In this document: positions 33,585 to 44,097 of the stretch, piece by piece | Position numbering within the stretch: position 1 is the first letter of the stretch | How the letters are laid out: every line of letters begins with the position of its first letter | Assembly (NCBI GenBank): GCA_020796225.1 | Contig: CM036758.1 | Coordinates: 30,545,647 to 30,609,646 of the forward strand | Source: Arion vulgaris | Lineage: Eukaryota > Mollusca > Gastropoda > Stylommatophora > Arionidae | Length of the DNA stretch: 64,000 bases | Direction of reading: 5' to 3' | The notes under the pieces: model-generated | Seen by the model: only the letters and a program-made list of their open reading frames with translations | Told to the model about the DNA's origin: nothing | Databases searched by the model: none | Position numbers and translations under genes: made by a program

Positions 33585-34340
33585 CTTTGTGATTACTGGA
33601 TCATATACTTTACATCGGCGGTGTTTAACGCCAGGACATCGCTGTCACCATATTTTACTCCGTCGTCGGCTATAACACTAATCGGAATTTAAACATTAGA
33701 ATAAATACATATTTCCGAATAACAAGTTTCAGTTTATTTATAAACACAATGGTTTTTTTTAATTACACGTTTAGTCATACATTTTGCATGTGTTATTTTT
33801 TGTTTGTTAAAGTGTTACTATTAATACTACTTGATAATTGTTATTGCAACTGTCACATGATGCCCGCGCATCTTCATTAGTTAGATGCGCCCTCCAATAT
33901 AAAACAAACATTAGACAGCAACTACCAATATATGGTATTTGGTAAAAAGACAGAGCCCTGACGTTGCTGAATCAGTAATGGATAAATTAGAGACACTAGC
34001 ATACACCAGTGCATGACAATTGGATCGGATGATGGTTCAGATGCAGTGAGATTGAAATGCGCATCAGTGGATAACTATGTTTACTTCTCAGTATAGTCCA
34101 TTCTGCAGTCACTCATGCTGAAATTGTGTACTAAAACTTTCTGGTTAGGATAACCTTTGGGAGTTTTCGTCTGAGCTACTTCGTAATTGTTGTTCGACTG
34201 ACTGACGCCGAGCTAGCAGAAAGAGACTTAACACATATGGTAGTACTCCATATGAACATACGGATATTGTGGTTTTTTTGGGTGTTTAATATCGAAGAAT
34301 ATCTGTTGGATTATGTTTAAACATCAAATTTACAGATATA
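33585..34340. other. No recognisable feature
   Basis: AT-rich unassigned sequence between two SINEs; no domain, tandem or palindromic structure noticed. Confidence 0.3.
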
Positions 34341-34346
34341 TGTATG

Positions 34347-34566
34347 TGGACCTCTATGGCAAAGTGGTTACGATGTTTACCTGTTGTTCTGAAGGTTGTG
34401 AGTTCGAATCTCGACCAAATCACAAGTGCAATTTTTTCATGAGATTCTTTTGACTGTTGCTGGAGCTGCGGAGTTTAGGCAACACGGTAGATAACGTGTC
34501 ATTTCTGCCGACAGGGACGTGGTCATATAGGGAAATCGGGGCAATCAAGTCCACCCTTCGCCTTAA
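34347..34566 (+). mobile_element. SINE-E copy
   Basis: The head is TATGGCAAAGTGGTTACGAT, then GAAGGTTGTGAGTTCGAATC (B box). The body contains GGAGCTGCGGAGTTTAGGCA and CATTTCTGCCGACAGGGACG and the end GGGGCAATCAAGTCCACCCT. Confidence 0.75.
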
Positions 34567-34579
34567 GACCTCTCTTCTC

Positions 34580-34800
34580 TTAACTCCCCTTGAAGCATTA
34601 GGCAGGAACAAATTTCCTCCAACCAGGTCTGTCTTGAGCAAGCCAGCTTAGTTCATTCCAGATCTTTCTCTGTCTACAGTCTTTATGTCGTCCCCTACCT
34701 CTCTTGCCTCCCGGGTTCCATTTCAAAGCCACATGTGGGTGTTTGATCTTCTGCATTCTTAATGTGTATGCCCCAACTACGTCCATCTCCTACTTTTTAT
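34580..34800 (-). mobile_element. LINE C-terminal fragment
   Basis: The minus-strand frame gives KHPHVALKWNPGGKRGRGRH, then WNELSWLAQDRPGWRKFV. This is the (A)LKWNPxGKRxRGRP...LAQDRxxWRxFV end of a LINE ORF. The copy at 36335 is the upstream portion of a similar element. Confidence 0.65.
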
Positions 34801-34809
34801 TTTCTAGTT

Positions 34810-35190
34810 GATATTTTTGATGCATGTGATTTCAGTACCACAGAAATGTGGTTTTACAGAAGAATGATGAGAATCCTATGGACTGCTAAAATGATTCATG
34901 TTGAGGTGCTGAATGAGATCAAATAACAGAGAAAGCTTATCATCAGTATAAGAAAGAAAAGCAGTCATTTTTCGGGCATGTGATGAGGAGGGAGGTTTAG
35001 AACACATTGTGACAACCAGTAAAATCGAGGGTAGACGAGACAGGGGAAGACAGAGAGAGAAAATGTTGAATAGCCTGACTTCATAGCACGGTAGAGCGTC
35101 AACATTTGAGTTGATAGCAAACACCAACGACAGAGATTTGTGGAGATACATGGTCGCCTACGCCAGCCGGCACGGCACCTGATGATGATG
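34810..35190 (+). mobile_element. LINE-R 3' end
   Basis: Frames give EMWFYRRMMRILWTAKMIH, VEVLNEI, FGHVMRREGLEHIVTT, DRGRQREKMLNSLTS, then NTNDRDLWRYMVAYASRHGT and (GAT)n. It is a second good LINE-R end, broken by stops and one frameshift. Confidence 0.7.
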
Positions 35191-35906
35191 ATTTCAGTAT
35201 TTGATATTCTCTGGTCCCAGCGAGTTGGGAAAATTCTTCTGAGACATCTTCCCTGAAAGCCTCTTTTGAGACTGTCTGTCTTGTTACTTGTTTTCCCATG
35301 TCTCTGATCCATATGAGCAGACTGGGCGCACAGTTGATTTATATATATCTTTAAACGCTTGAAATTTTCGAATAAATGCACTTCTATAGTATCCACGTTA
35401 AGAAGGAGAACTTACAAACACACTCAGATGCCACATTAGCCGAAAGTGCTACTGCTGAAGAAGAAATAAACCCCTCAGCATTAACAAGCTGATTGTGTTC
35501 TTCATGTCTAGTTCATTTAATGACTTGTTTTAATCACCATCTCTGAATGAAATACATTATTCAGCATTCACATTTTCAGGTTTGGAATTGGACATTGATT
35601 ATTGAACCTTGCCTCATGTTCAGTTCCCAATTAGGAATTCATTATTCAACATTCCAAATTGAATACCGGCTCACTCCACTTTCTAGCATCAAGTGTTCAT
35701 ATATATGTCCGTACATGTGCTTTCTATTTCCATGCTCGTGTTGATTGATATATCTATGCGGCACATTCACCCTCCCACTCTTCCACTTAGTTATTTCTAT
35801 CTTCATGTAGTTTCTATTCGTTAATGTGTTGTTCTCTCTTCCCTTAGCTCTCTCTATCATTGTTAGTCACTGGTTCCCAGCTGCAGCTGTCATACTTTAC
35901 TAAAGG

Positions 35907-36330
35907 TTCTAAAGCCGAAAGATTGACTTCATTGCACCGGGTTTTAACCCATATGACGCCCGAGTGGTTACCGGGGCCCACATTTTGGGTGTCAAGAGTA
36001 GAACCACTGTTACCTGCCACGCATGTCGTAAGAGGTAACTAAGGTGGTTTGGCTGAAATCGGATGCACGTCCTAAACGTATAGACGTCTATGCGTTTAGG
36101 GGCCTACCAAACCAATGTGCAACGCATACACGTTCTTGACAAAGATCAAACATATCACAAAGTGATTAAAATTGATCGTAAAGAACGAACGCAAAGAAGA
36201 AGAAGAACCCATATGACTCGGTCCCTCTCCGAAGAAGTGGCACTCCACCTGTCGAGAGTGTTACACAAACTTCGAAGCTCGTTACAATCCTAGGTTCTCT
36301 GGAAAAATGAATTCGTGAGCAGAACGGGGT
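35907..36330 (-). mobile_element. SINE-E copy split by SINE-A
   Basis: The right half (36218-36330) and left half (35907-35945) are the two parts of one SINE-E, with body sequences such as CCGGTGCAATGAAGTCAATC (minus strand). The tRNA-like head is truncated. It is split by the SINE-A at 35958-36205. Confidence 0.7.
35958..36205 (+). mobile_element. SINE-A copy, full length, with TSD
   Basis: AACCCATATGAC at 35946-35957 and 36206-36217 is a perfect 12-bp TSD, fixing a 248-bp element. It starts GCCCGAGTGGTTACCGGGGC, contains CATGTCGTAAGAGGTAAC, GATCGGATGCACG-like sequence and a CACGTTCTTGACAAAGATCA block, and ends CGAACGCAAAGAAGAAG. The 5' end resembles the A-box end of a Ser/Leu-type tRNA, but no clear B box is seen. 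Confidence 0.85.
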
Positions 36331-36334
36331 GTTT

Positions 36335-36535
36335 TTGTTTTCACCGCAGGTTCCACTCAAGTGCTTGTCTAGTGACAATCGACTGTGTCTTTCGTAGGGT
36401 ACGACCTACCCATCGCCATTTTCTCCTCTTGACCTGGGTCATCATGGGTTCCTGTCCATTTCTTATCCACAGGTCTGTGTTTGTAACTCCGTCATACCAT
36501 CTCAGTCTGAGAACATGGCCATCTCATGCTGGGAT
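36335..36535 (-). mobile_element. LINE C-terminal fragment
   Basis: The minus strand gives RLRWYDGVTNTDLWIRNGQE, then KRRKWRWVGRTLRK and TRQALEWNLR. This is the RKWRWIGHTLRK...ALxWNPQ block of LINE ORFs, directly upstream in order of the motifs seen at 34580. Confidence 0.65.
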
Positions 36536-36689
36536 GAGATATATATATATGACAAGATAACCAACTTTAAAATACTACAACGTGCAAACCTGCCTTCCAT
36601 CATGGTCATGCTCAGGGTAGAAGACTAGGCATGTGAGAAGAATTAACAGCCACATACCAAAACAAATGTTCTTCTATACTTTATTCGTT

Positions 36690-37135
36690 GATATTGTTCA
36701 TCAAATAGATGTCAGTTGTCCTGAATAGAACTTTGCCATCATAACAGTCCATCTGAATTTCTCTCTCTCATAGGCCAGATGTGCCGCCTCTGCAGAAGAC
36801 ATGCTCAAATCAACAATTACATCCTGAATCCATTTTCTCCGTGGTCTTAATCTTCTCTTTGCCGGGATGCCTCCTTCCAAAATGAACTTCTCCAACAATT
36901 CATGTCTCTTTTTATGTCTAAAAATACTTCAATTTTCTCATTCTTTACTGTAGCATCAGCCAATTTTCTGTGATATTCTTTCTTTATTATATCTATTTTT
37001 TCTCTTCTCTGTCCATGATATACGGAGGATTATTCTATAACACTTTTATTCAAAAGCACATGCATTTTTCTACTGCTTTGTTAAATGTCCATTCTTCATA
37101 TTCATATGTTACTACTCGTACATTTAATTCTGTAT
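36690..37135 (-). mobile_element. LINE-N 3' end
   Basis: The minus-strand frame gives LEKFILEGGIPAKRRLRPRR, then KWIQDVIVDLSMSSAEAAHL and FRWTVMMAKFYSGQ before a stop. It is the best-preserved LINE-N C-terminus. It lies immediately upstream of the LMO4 5' region, about 0.4 kb before the start codon. Confidence 0.65.
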
Positions 37136-37189
37136 TATTTCAATTTTCTATTTCAGATGGCATCAAGAAAGACAGGAACTGTGACGCTA

Positions 37190-37197
37190 TATAAATA
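37190..37197 (+). promoter_or_regulatory. Candidate TATA box upstream of LMO4
   Basis: TATAAATA lies about 340 bp before the LMO4 start codon in the short unique stretch after the LINE-N fragment. An alternative is that 5' UTR exons lie further away, because a good acceptor (TTTTCTATTTCAG) ends at 37156. If transcription starts near 37220, the leader contains a few short upstream ORFs. Confidence 0.25.
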
Positions 37198-37535
37198 ACA
37201 TAGTCACACGTCATCTGAGCCGAGCAATACCAGTAAAAGCTGGCACTACTTACATATGTAGTTACGTGATGCCAGGTCGTTGTCGCGGCTTGTCCATCAA
37301 CGCTTATTATCACTTTGCTTGACCCTCATCCTCTACTGTTATTAATCTGTATACTGACAGAATATCATCAGCCGTTTTGTGGACTTGTGGTGGTTGTATG
37401 ACCCCAGTTTAGTCTCATAAGCACGGACACACACATCAACTAGGTATCAGCCATCCTTCAGACGTGGATATACAGACGCTGCACGGCTGTGGGGTTCCTG
37501 CTGATCAGATACTAATCTGTCATCAGGAATTTCCA

Positions 37536-37777
37536 ATGATGGGTCCAGGTGTAACAGCCACACCAAACGGTGCCGTGACTGTCAGTCAGTCGGGTGTTCC
37601 CAAAGCTTGCGCAGGTTGTGGTGGTCGAATTCAGGACAGGTTTCTTCTCCTTGCCATGGACAGATACTGGCACACTGGCTGCTTGAAGTGTTCCTGTTGT
37701 CAGGCACAACTTGGGGAAATCGGAACTACATGTTTTACAAAAGCTGGGATGATCCTCTGTCGAAACGATTACGTTAG
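37536..37777 (+). CDS. LMO4: LMO4-type LIM-only adaptor, coding exon 1
   Basis: Encodes a short N-terminus and LIM domain 1. Numbered from the first ATG (37536), the zinc ligands are C25, C28, H46, C49, C52, C55, C75 and D78. The block KCSCCQAQLGEIGTTCF followed by ILCRNDY is diagnostic of LMO4 rather than LMO1-3. The exon ends after two bases of codon 81 at a strong donor (AG|GTAAGT). Two adjacent ATGs occur; the second (37539) has the better context (A at -3, G at +4). An in-frame TAG lies upstream at 37410. LMO proteins do not bind DNA: their LIM domains recruit LDB/CLIM cofactors into nuclear transcription complexes. A minisatellite begins 5 bp into the intron. Confidence 0.93.
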
Positions 37778-37782
37778 GTAAG

Positions 37783-39092
37783 TACATGCTATGCTTTTAT
37801 TAATGGAATGGAAAGGAATATATATACAGGCAATGGGGAATACATACATCAGTATTATCTTGTATAAATAGGGGTACATGTTATGCTTTTATTAATGGAA
37901 TGGAAAGGGATATATATATACAGGCAATGGGAATACATTTTTTCCGATCCAGAAGCACTTGAGCTTTCAGCTCTTCGGCTCGGTGCCATGGACATCGTAA
38001 CCTTCGGTTCGGTGCCACGAACACCGTAAATCTGGGAAATCTGTGGCTTTTTCTGCCATCCCACAGAATTGAACCCGTACACACAGAGGGATAGTCACCC
38101 AAGTCCAACGCGCTACGAACACGCTGGGCAGACGGGCATGGGGAATACATACATCAGTGTTATCTTGTATAAATAGGGGTACATGCTATGCTTTTATTAA
38201 TGGAATGGAAAGGGATATATATACAGGCAATGGGGAATACATACATCAGTATTATCTTGTATAAACAGGGGTACATGCTATGCTTTTATTAATGGAATGG
38301 AAAGGGATATATATACAGGCAATGGGGAATACATACATTAGTGTTATCTTGTATAAACAGGGGTACATGCTATGCTTTTATTAATGGAATGGAAAGGGAT
38401 ATATATACAGGCAATGGGGAATACATACATCAGTATTATCTTGTATAAACAGGGGTACATGCTATGCTTTTATTAATGGAATGGAAAGGGATATATATAC
38501 AGGCAATGGGGAATACATACATCAGTATTATCTTGTATAAACAGGGGTACATGCTATGCTTTTATTAATGGAATGGAAAGGGATATATATACAGGCAATG
38601 GGGAATACATACATCAGTATTATCTTGTATAAATAGGGGTACATGCTATGCTTTTATTAATGGAATGGAAAGGGATATATATACAGGCAATGGGGAATAC
38701 ATACATCAGTGTTATCTTGTATAAATAGGGGTACATGCTATGCTTTTATTAATGGAATGAAAGGGATATATATACAGGCAATGGGGAATACATACATCAG
38801 TATTATCTTGTATAAATAGGGGTACATGCTATGCTTTTATTAATGGAGTGAAAGGGATATATATACAGGCAATGGGGAATACATACATCAGTATTATCTT
38901 GTATAAATAGGGGTACATGCTATGCTTTTATTAATGGAGTGAAAGGGATATATATACAGGCAATGGGGAATACATACATCAGTATTATCTTGTATAAATA
39001 GGGGTACATGCTATGCTTTTATTAATGGAATGGAAAGGGATATATATACAGGCAATGGGGAATACATACATCAGTGTTATCTTGTATAAATA
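37783..39092. repeat. Minisatellite T4, 92-bp unit, about 12 copies
   Basis: The unit runs TACATGCTATGCTTTTATTA, ATGGAATGGAAAGGGATATA, TATACAGGCAATGGGG, AATACATACATCAGTATTAT, CTTGTATAAATAGGGG. The first unit starts at intron position +5 of the LMO4 donor, so the array abuts the splice site. Units differ by few substitutions. A SINE-I (37939-38137) sits in the second unit. The right end meets a SINE-C at 39093. Confidence 0.95.
37939..38137 (-). mobile_element. SINE-I copy with TSD inside minisatellite
   Basis: It is flanked by ATGGGAATACAT (37927-37938) and ATGGGGAATACAT (38138-38150), a TSD made of T4 unit sequence. The element reads as SINE-I on the minus strand. Only one T4 unit carries it, so it inserted after expansion or the unit was not re-amplified. 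Confidence 0.85.
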
Positions 39093-39342
39093 GGGGAACG
39101 TCTGTAGCTTAAGCGATAGTGAGCTCGATTACAACCCAAGCGTACCTGGTTCAAACTCTGCGGCGGGCAAGTTTGGAAACAAATTAGTTCCCTAGGATGT
39201 TACCAAAGATAAAAATAGACCTCACCGCCAAGATAGCAATGGCAAACTACCGAACGTATAACTGATGTCCAGAATATGAACGACTCGTTTACTGTTGTTG
39301 ATGGCAAAGTCCTGTAAAGGAAAGGCCACGATTTTTATTTCA
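39093..39342 (+). mobile_element. SINE-C copy, head type 2
   Basis: The head CGTCTGTAGCTTAAGCGATA (A box) and GTACCTGGTTCAAACTC (B box) is followed by the SINE-C body (CGCCAAGATAGCAATGGCAA, ACTACCGAACGTATAACTGA) and the end AGTCCTGTAAAGGAAAGGCC. It separates the T4 and T5 arrays. Confidence 0.75.
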
Positions 39343-40935
39343 GATACATCAGTTGTATCTTGAGTAAGTAGAGATAGACAATCAACAGGCATACATACAT
39401 CAGTTGTATCTTGAGTAAGTAGAGATAGACAATCAACAGGGCATACATACATCAGTTGTATCTTGAGTAAGTAGAGATAGACAATCAACAGGGCATACAT
39501 ACATCAGTGGTATCTTGAGTAAGTAGAGATAGACAATCAACAGGGCATACATACATACATCAGTGGTATCTTGAGTAAGTAGAGATAGACAATCAACAGG
39601 GCATACATACATCAGTTGTATCTTGAGTAAGTAGAGATAGACAATCAACAGGGCATACATACATCAGTTGTATCTTGAGTAAGTAGAGATAGACAATCAA
39701 CAGGGCATACATACATCAGTTGTATCTTGAGTAAGTAGAGATAGACAATCAACAGGGCATACATACATACATCAGTGGTATCTTGAGTAAGTAGAGATAG
39801 ACAATCAACAGGGCATACATACATCAGTGGTATCTTGAGTAAGTAGAGATAGACAATCAACAGGGCATACATACATACATCAGTTGTATCTTGAGTAAGT
39901 AGAGATAGACAATCAACAGGGCATACATACATACATCAGTTGTATCTTGAGTAAGTAGAGATAGACAATCAACAGGGCATACATACATCAGTTGTATCTT
40001 GAGTAAGTAGAGATAGACAATCAACAGGGCATACATACATACATCAGTGGTATCTTGAGTAAGTAGAGATAGACAATCAACAGGGCATACATACATACAT
40101 CAGTGGTATCTTGAGTAAGTAGAGATAGACAATCAACAGGGCATACATACATCAGTGGTATCTTGAGTAAGTAGAGATAGACAATCAACAGGGCATACAT
40201 ACATACATCAGTTGTATCTTGAGTAAGTAGAGATAGACAATCAACAGGGCATACATACATACATCAGTGGTATCTTGAGTAAGTAGAGATAGACAATCAA
40301 CAGGGCATACATACATACATCAGTTGTATCTTGAGTAAGTAGAGATAGACAATCAACAGGGCATACATACATACATCAGTGGTATCTTGAGTAAGTAGAG
40401 ATAGACAATCAACAGGGCATACATACATCAGTTGTATCTTGAGTAAGTAGAGATAGACAATCAACAGGGCATACATACATACATCAGTTGTATCTTGAGT
40501 AAGTAGAGATAGACAATCAACAGGGCATACATACATACATCAGTTGTATCTTGAGTAAGTAGAGATAGACAATCAACAGGGCATACATACATACATCAGT
40601 GGTATCTTGAGTAAGTAGAGATAGACAATCAACAGGGCATACATACATACATCAGTTGTATCTTGAGTAAGTAGAGATAGACAATCAACAGGGCATACAT
40701 ACATACATCAGTGGTATCTTGAGTAAGTAGAGATAGACAATCAACAGGGCATACATACATCAGTTGTATCTTGAGTAAGTAGAGATAGACAATCAACAGG
40801 GCATACATACATACATCAGTGGTATCTTGAGTAAGTAGAGATAGACAATCAACAGGGCATACATACATACATCAGTTGTATCTTGAGTAAGTAGAGATAG
40901 ACAATCAACAGGGCATACATACATCAATGGTATCT
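39343..40935. repeat. Minisatellite T5, 52/56-bp unit, about 29 copies
   Basis: The unit is GCATACATACATCAG, TTGTATCTTGAGTAAGTAGA, GATAGACAATCAACAGG. Units have three or two further ATAC steps, giving 52- and 56-bp lengths, and G/T at one site (CAGTGG or CAGTTG). The motif ATACATACATCAGT...TATCTTG is shared with T4. The unit contains a GAGTAAGTAG donor-like string. The 30th unit is degenerate (ATCAATGGTATCTGGAG). Confidence 0.95.
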
Positions 40936-40939
40936 GGAG

Positions 40940-41690
40940 AGAAAATAGTTGTATCCAGATAGCGACGTCTTGTTCTATGCAACTAGACAATGAATAAGAT
41001 GTGTTTTAACTTTATTTGAAACAATATCTTGGTAAGTAAACAAGTGAATATACGAACGGGGGAAGGGACGCAGATCATGAAAGTACTAATTGAAACAGTT
41101 AACAATACAAATGTCATGACCAGGTTATGAGACAATGATTGATTTTCCTCTAGATACTAGCAGATACAAATAGTAGTATGTGTTTCTGTCAGGAAGTTCA
41201 ATAATTACAACTGATGTAATGTCTCAACTAGCAAGAGCTATCACACCATGATATAAGATGTCTATACTTGTCAATCTAGCACAATACGTGTGGCTGAAGT
41301 ATATGACTGTCTGTCTCTACTACTGGGGGAAGAGAAACTCGCTAACTGCAGGCAATCGTTAGATAATGATCTCGAGATGCTCACTTCCACTTCTTAGTAT
41401 ATAGTCGGATACTTGAGTCTGGTGAAAGACTTTGATTTCTTCACACACTTGTCTTAGATAGTACCGTAGTATGTAGTGCTGAGTGAAGTAGAAGAAGCCG
41501 TCAAAGTTATTTCTTATCAACTGTTGGTAGAATCTAACTCTTGAGGGGGTGCTCACAGATGATCGTCTGAGCTCCGTTTGTCACGTTGACAGTATTTGCT
41601 AGCAGACTTTGTTATCTTATAGAGATCACGATGTATACATTGTTATATATATCAAATAATTTGTAGCCTCTTATTTTCTATAGTTAATAT
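40940..41690. other. Intronic sequence, nothing recognised
   Basis: Unique-looking AT-rich sequence in LMO4 intron 1; no SINE head, domain or tandem unit identified. Confidence 0.35.
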
Positions 41691-41694
41691 CGTG

Positions 41695-42078
41695 GACGTC
41701 TGTAGCTTAAGCGGTAGTGAGCTCAATTTTTTTTTTCGATCCAGAAGCACTTGAGCTTTGAGCTCTTCGGCTCGGTGCCATGGACATCGTAACCCTTAGG
41801 TTCGGGGTCACGAACACCATGAATCTGGAGAACTTGTGGCTTTTCTGCCAGCCCGCAGAATTGAACCCGCACTCACAGGATCACAACCCAAGCGTACCTG
41901 GTTTTCAGGCACGCTGTGAGAAACTCCGCGGTGAGAAATTTTAAAGTAAATTTGTTCCCGTGGATTTTTACAAACGCTAAAAATAGATCTCACCGTTCAG
42001 AAAGTAAAGACAAACTAATGAGTGTTGACTATAAAATCGACTAACTCGTTTACTGTAAAAGATATGTCACGATTTTCA
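41695..42078 (+). mobile_element. SINE-C copy, head type 2, split by SINE-I
   Basis: The head CGTCTGTAGCTTAAGCGGTA starts at 41696. After the SINE-I the B-box part (AACCCAAGCGTACCTGGTT) and body (ACCGTTCAGAAAGTAAAGAC) resume, ending GATATGTCACGATTTTCATT. A short rearranged piece (GGCACGCTGTGAG) remains at the joint. Confidence 0.65.
41725..41917 (-). mobile_element. SINE-I copy inside SINE-C
   Basis: Poly-T at 41727 and TCGATCCAGAAGCACTTGAG mark its 3' end on the minus strand. The B-box part AGAATTGAACCCGCACTCAC is at 41858. The head is rearranged, with SINE-C sequence intervening before GGCACGCTG. No clean TSD. Confidence 0.6.
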
Positions 42079-42089
42079 TTTCCATATCG

Positions 42090-42245
42090 ATTTACGTAAT
42101 GTATAAGCGTTCATCTATCAACTCGGATACAAGAGGATTGTGCGTTCAATTCTACACTCGACTTTCCACGCTTGAGCAAAGGTATTGGTCCTCCTACATC
42201 CCGCACACTACTGTCTAGAAATAAGAAGTGACAATGAACTTCAAA
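42090..42245 (+). mobile_element. SINE-M copy
   Basis: It has ACGTAATGTATAAGCGTTCA, GAGGATTGTGCGTTCAATTC (B box) and CTCCTACATCCCGCACACTA, parallel to 23705-23870. Confidence 0.55.
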
Positions 42246-42439
42246 CTGAAGGTCTGAAAAGGACGGGGCTTACGTTTTATCGTCCGTCTCTCATATGACT
42301 AGGGACGCGATCTTTCATTTATATATCTGGAAAAATATTGATGTCCTATTCTCGCCAAGTACTGGTTTTTACAGCTGTCGTCAGATTCTTTTAACTTGTA
42401 CTTTTTTCTGCATCGATGGTCGACTGAATCCATGTATTC

Positions 42440-42806
42440 TGATTTGGTTGGACCATGTGTACTCCGATGTCTTTCTTACACAGAAAGATCTCAGCGGCAG
42501 TGCACGATAGTCTCTGACATAATTTAGAAGATGGTGGAAATATTAGACAAGAATGTTATTATTTAGTCTTAGTAATGAATTGACGCTTTAACCTGGATTT
42601 TGTACTGTCAGCCAGGAGTTCTTTTACGTCTTCAACTTGAACATGGGATCTACGTTTTATCGTTGTCTCCGATAGACTAGCAACAGATCTCATCTACAAT
42701 GAGATGTCAGGAACCTCTGGGAAAATTTAGATGACTTCATGAGGAGCGAACCGAGTACCTTTGTAACCAGAGGCTAGCACCTAACCTCTACGCCATAGAG
42801 ACCCCC
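42440..42806 (-). mobile_element. SINE-H copy, inverted
   Basis: The minus strand reads TCTATGGCGTAGAGGTTAGG (A box), TACTCGGTTCGCTCCTCATG (B box), then the interior with TTTATCGTTGTCTCCGATAG (plus strand) and the end block CTTACACAGAAAGATCTCAG (plus strand). A short duplicate of the interior lies at 42268-42330. Confidence 0.7.
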
Positions 42807-43079
42807 ATAATACATGTGTTTTATGTCTAAGCGGACTATTTAGTAGCACATTCAATGTACCATATTGGTATCTTCGTTCTGTACCTGCATTAACACACAA
42901 AATCTATGGTTTGTTTTGTTCGTTGTATAGTCTTCTCTACACTCGCCATGTCCTTGACAACTGATTATACAAATATATTATCATGGGACAATGAGTCATC
43001 TCTGTTGTACACACATCAAGCGGAACCGTTTATTATGTCAATATTCACATCAGAACAATAACAACATGGGAAATAAAAA

Positions 43080-43460
43080 ACCTCCCCTTCAGCCCGGCCA
43101 ACACTTGCCGGCTGGCTACCAAGAGGTCAAAGCGCCTCTATCGCACATGAAAACAGCAGCACTTTCGTAATTAATTTGTAGGATTGCTTGAGGAGTCTTG
43201 GGGGGTACGTGCCGATGATGTATGCCCGGCCTACATGCCCAGGCGGGTGTGTTGTGAGAGCGTGTTTGTGGGATAGCTGGTTGCATTTGACAATGGAAGC
43301 TGGCACACAAAGTTCATTTGGAATTGCTGCTTCATAATTGATTCTTTTGATTAAATCGTAAATTAAATTTCCTCCCGCCCCTCTCCCTCTCTGTGACTCC
43401 TTTATTAAAATATTGTTAATGTTTGTGGTTGCTGTTGCTAGTGAGTTGGTATGACCATGA
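43080..43460. promoter_or_regulatory. Candidate conserved non-coding island, LMO4 intron 1
   Basis: Repeat-free complex sequence with CTTTCGTAATTAATTTGTAG, TCATAATTGATTCTTTTGAT, an AGAGGTCAAAGCG nuclear-receptor-like half site and a CATTTGACAATGG block. Its place in the first intron of a developmental gene fits an enhancer, but this is inference. Confidence 0.4.
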
Positions 43461-43679
43461 CACTAGCTCTCACACCATTACCATGGAGACTTGTTATTGT
43501 TACGACAACTTATCACTCATCTAGACAGACACATTGGCGCAGAGTCTACTCCAGCAGAATATCAATTAATTTGTCTTTTCTCTAATCCTGTTTTGTCTCA
43601 GATCGTCAGGATAAGAAGAGATTTCTAGAATGGGATTTTGGGTGCGCTTCATAAGCAGTGTTTTTCATTCCCTCTGTTT

Positions 43680-44097
43680 GCCCGAGTGGTTACCGGGGGG
43701 TCCCAAATTTGGGGTGTAAAGAATAGAACCGCCAGCGTGTTCGTAGCGCGTTGTACTATGGGTGACAAGTCCCCTGTAAGTGCGGGTTCAACTCCGCGGA
43801 CTGGCAGAAAAGCTACAGGTTCCCCCAGATCTACGGTGTTCGTGGCACCGGAGCCGAAGGAGTTTTCAGCTCAAGTGGATCGGGGAAAAAGAAAAGAATA
43901 GAACCACTGTTACCTACCACGCATGTCGTAAGAGGCGACAAAAAAGGAGGTTTGGCTGAAATCGGATGCATGTTTCCTAAACGTGTCGAAGTCTATGCGT
44001 TTAGGGGCCTACCAAACCAATGTGCAACGTATACACGTTCTTGGCAAAGATCAAACATATCACAAAGAGTGATTAAAATTGGTCGTAAAAACGAACG
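43680..44097 (+). mobile_element. SINE-A copy, split by SINE-I
   Basis: The start is GCCCGAGTGGTTACCGGGGG, the core CATGTCGTAAGAGGCGACAA and the end GGTCGTAAAAACGAACGCC without a GAA tail. A SINE-I with TSD lies at 43731-43892. No TSD for the SINE-A itself is visible. Confidence 0.8.
43731..43892 (+). mobile_element. SINE-I copy with 13-bp TSD
   Basis: AAAGAATAGAACC at 43718-43730 and 43893-43905 is a perfect 13-bp TSD, drawn from SINE-A sequence. The head TTCGTAGCGCGTTGTACTAT and B box GCGGGTTCAACTCCGCG are well kept. The tail is GGATCGGGGAAAAAGAA. It is the youngest layer of a three-level nest. Confidence 0.85.

Noticed and set aside
37464..37535. 24 extra codons upstream of the LMO4 ATG
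   Set aside because: They begin with GTG, not ATG, and run back to an in-frame stop at 37410; initiation at 37536 or 37539 fits LMO4 length.
37512..37787. 91-codon antisense frame across LMO4 exon 1
   Set aside because: Shadow of the LIM-coding exon; no domain.
37783..40935. CRISPR-like repeat arrays
   Set aside because: Units are contiguous with no unique spacers, and the context is an animal intron.
39222..40990. Several antisense frames of 65-95 codons with a repeated YVCPVDCLSLLTQDTTDVC peptide
   Set aside because: Shadows of the 52/56-bp minisatellite; their recurrence tracks the 108-bp sum of two units.
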